Shown in pieces: positions 61,887-64,000 of a stretch of DNA of 64,000 bases; within the stretch, counting starts at the first letter, position 1; every line of letters begins with the position of its first letter. The stretch spans positions 186,001-250,000 of the forward strand of contig BBMT01000004.1 in assembly GCA_000755425.1 (NCBI GenBank). Direction: 5' to 3'. A model generated the notes under the pieces. The model searched no databases. It was not told the DNA's origin and saw only the letters and a program-made list of their open reading frames with translations. The position numbers were made by a program, and so were the translations under genes. Origin of the DNA: Vibrio maritimus (GTDB taxonomy: Bacteria; Pseudomonadota; Gammaproteobacteria; Enterobacterales; Vibrionaceae).

Positions 61887-63310
61887 CTATTTAGCTTTAC
61901 GAACTATAGCTCGAACCATGCCTTTAAAAATGAACAGATGCGCTGGCATCATAGCAAACCAATAAAGCAGTCCTAAAAAGCCTTTAGGGTGCCACCAAGC
62001 GCTGATGTTTATCTCACGTTTGTCACCATGATCTGTAATGGTGAACTCTAGCCTTCCAAGTCCTGGTCCTTTCATCCCAAATAGAAGGGATAAAAAGTGA
62101 GGCGGTTCGCAGCGAATGACTTTCCACGAATCGATAAAGTCACCCACCTTTAGCTCAGGCCCTTCGGGAGATCGCCTCACCGGACGGCCGCCACCAAAGA
62201 AGATGTCGAGCCACTCTCGGGTTCGCCACAGTATATTGGCAAAGAAGTAGCTGTCTTTGGGATCGCCAATGGTTTTAACCACATCCCACAGCTGTTCAGC
62301 GCTTTTACTTGTTGTGAAGCTCGCGCCGGTTTTTTTAGGATAATAACCATACCCAGCTTGCCAACGGCTAAGTGCTGCGGGTTCAAAACCCCATACATTA
62401 CTGCGAATGAATTCACCGTCCTGCTGAATGCTTGATGCCACAGATTGCTGATAGGAAATGAGCTCTTGCGGGAAGCGCTGCCTAATCGATTGAGAATCGG
62501 CAATAAAATCATGTTCTAGCCCAGCCAGAAGAGCACGGCCAATACTTGAAGGCACCGATGTAACAACACCCAGCCAGTAAGAAGCGATTTTAGGCGTGAG
62601 CAGTGGTGTTGCCCAAAGTCGAAGGGGTTTGCCTATTTGCTGACAAATGATCTCAAATTGTTGACGATAGGAGAGTACATCTGGTCCTCCGACCTCATAG
62701 ATCTCGCTATTTGGTTCGGCTTCTTTCGATAGTTCAATAAGATAGTGATTGAGGTTCTCCAGCGCGATAGGGTTGGCTTTAGAATCCACCATTTGGGTGC
62801 GATAAGCACGGGCAGGTTATAAACAAAATCGCGCATGATTTCGTACGCAGCAGAGCCGGGGCCTATAATCACGCCTGCGCGCAATTCAGTGATGGGCACT
62901 TTACTGGTGCGTAGTAACTTGCCTGTCGCTTTACGAGCGGCTAGATGCGCAGAGTTTCCTGTTTGTGGTTGGATGGCGCTGAGATAAACAACATGTTTTA
63001 CCTCGCTGATTTCCAACGCATCGCGAAAGTTTTGTGCCAGCGACAGTTCGTATTCTAGGAAATCATGTCCGTGCGCCATTCCATGGACTAGGAAATAGAC
63101 CAAATCAAATTGTGGAACGAGCTCGAGAGTGGCTTCACGATCGGCTAAGTCGAGATATTCGAAGGTTAAATGTGAGTGGGGGATAACTCGAGCTTTAAGG
63201 TAATCAATCTGCCGCGCTGCAGCGGTAACCTGATAACCTTGAGCAAGTAAAATAGGGATTAGCTGTGAGCCAACATAACCTGATGCGCCGAGAACTAAAA
63301 CTCGTTTCAT
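61887..63310 (-). CDS. NAD(P)-binding SDR fused to a DUF2867 (SRPBCC-like) domain (one frameshift)
   Basis: This is a two-domain protein of about 474 residues. The N-terminal atypical SDR has the dinucleotide motif VLVLGASGYVGSQLIPILLA and HVVYLSAIQPQTGNSAHLAA. The C-terminal part (from about residue 310) is DUF2867-like, with TSKSAEQLWDVVKTIGDPKD, GFIDSW-like VGDFIDSWKVIRCEPPHFLS and a final hydrophobic segment (GFLGLLYWFAMMPAHLFIFK). A base missing near 62801 separates the halves; adding C gives VLIRTQMVDSKANPIALEN. E. coli YbjT is a shorter relative of the N-terminal domain. Function is unknown. Confidence 0.83.
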
Positions 63311-63583
63311 TTCTATCCCTCGAATTTATTCCAATAAAAACTATCTCTCTAAAACTTAACACATTTTAGAAAATTTTCAGAAGAGTGATTAATCATAATC
63401 GCTGACTTTTCATTAGCGGAAAAGCAATTTTTTTGACGCGTTTTTTTATCATTAAGCGACAGCATATTTTATAAGAATAGCGAACTCGCAGAATAGTCGC
63501 TTGATCTGGGGGTTTTTCCTTCCTTGTAGATCGATTTTAGTGTAGATTCAGTGTCCAAATTTTCGTTTGCGTAAAGAGTTTCA

Positions 63584-64000
63584 ATGCTTAAGTTGTCTGA
63601 CCTTAGCAAGGGCTACATTGACGGTGGTGAATTCCATCCTGTACTGCAAAGTGCAGAGTTAACACTGGCACAAGGTGAACAACTGGCATTAATGGGTGAA
63701 AGTGGCTCTGGGAAGAGTACCTTACTGAATTTAATTGCGGGGATCGATAAAGTAGATTCTGGTGAAATTTGGTACCCGGATTTTGCTATGCATGAGGCAA
63801 AAGAGAGCAAGCGCACCGCTTATCGCCGAAACAATATTGGTCATATCTTCCAGCAATTCAATTTGCTGCCAACACTAAACATTGCTGACAATATTCGCTT
63901 CTGCCGCCAAATTAAAGGCTTACCTGAAGATCGTGGGCTGTGGCGTCAAATTCTTTCTGCACTCGACTTAATGGCGTTGCTAGGACGTTATCCAGAAGAA
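63584..64000 (+). CDS. LolD/YbbA-type ABC transporter ATPase, N-terminal part
   Basis: The first 139 residues are visible. Walker A is [20 protein letters not shown], the Q-loop is HIFQQFNLLPTLNIADNIRF, and DSGEIWYPDFAMHEAKESKR lies between them. The pattern belongs to the LolD/MacB/YbbA branch, normally paired with an FtsX-type permease, which would lie beyond the right edge. The start ATG 63584 is preceded only by a weak AAAGAG. The 273-bp region upstream is AT-rich and should hold divergent promoters. Confidence 0.9.
   Translation, partial: MLKLSDLSKGYIDGGEFHPVLQSAELTLAQGEQLALMGESGSGKSTLLNLIAGIDKVDSGEIWYPDFAMHEAKESKRTAYRRNNIGHIFQQFNLLPTLNIADNIRFCRQIKGLPEDRGLWRQILSALDLMALLGRYPEE

Overview
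The window looks like chromosomal DNA of a marine gammaproteobacterium, most likely a Vibrio or close relative. The basis is the gene content and order: glpK/glpF/glpR next to glpABC, a proXWV-type betaine importer, and an rplY - carRS(qseBC) - PepSY - radD - rsuA - bcr block. No rRNA, tRNA, IS element, CRISPR array or phage was recognised.

Layout. (1) 1-6.8 kb: glycerol utilisation (glpK partial, glpF, glpR, glpABC) with GlpR-like half sites. (2) 7.1-11.05 kb: a decayed proV-like remnant, then an otherwise complete glycine betaine ABC importer (proX, proW, proV). (3) 11.2-17.3 kb: an unknown protein, a glgC-like remnant, then a five-gene set (LolA-like periplasmic protein, two FtsX-type permeases, ATPase, outer-membrane barrel) that reads as a Lol-like envelope trafficking system. 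(4) 17.4-31.7 kb: a sugar or polyol catabolic locus: RbsABC-type importer, divergent SorC-family regulator, aldo/keto reductase, GlpD-like dehydrogenase, class I aldolase, FGGY kinase, iron alcohol dehydrogenase and MmsA-type aldehyde dehydrogenase. Its divergent control region carries four palindromes about 60 bp apart in the order A-B-B-A, and a further B site lies before the alcohol dehydrogenase. (5) 31.8-44 kb: two convergent IclR paralogues, an SMP-30 family hydrolase, a CUT1 sugar importer, a LacI regulator, a GH94-like phosphorylase and an amidohydrolase. (6) 44.2-45.3 kb: a DUF2237 protein and a YugP-like zinc peptidase. (7) 45.6-52.8 kb: a full F1Fo ATP synthase operon atpIBEFHAGDC on the minus strand plus a small trailing gene, away from the usual gid/par context and so probably an additional copy. 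(8) 52.8-54.2 kb: a gene-poor stretch with one broken secreted-protein gene. (9) 54.2-64 kb: rplY, a CarRS/QseBC-type two-component system, PepSY protein, radD, rsuA, bcr, a DUF2913-like protein, an SDR/DUF2867 protein and the start of an ABC ATPase.

Sequence quality dominates interpretation. About 35 reading-frame breaks occur, including in atpA, atpB, atpG, radD and carS. Nearly all are explained by loss of one base, usually in a run of two to five identical bases. I therefore annotate these as single genes with probable sequencing indels. Genuine decay is likelier for the proV-like and glgC-like remnants, which have lost internal segments, and possible for the secreted-protein gene near 53.5 kb, which also has an in-frame stop.
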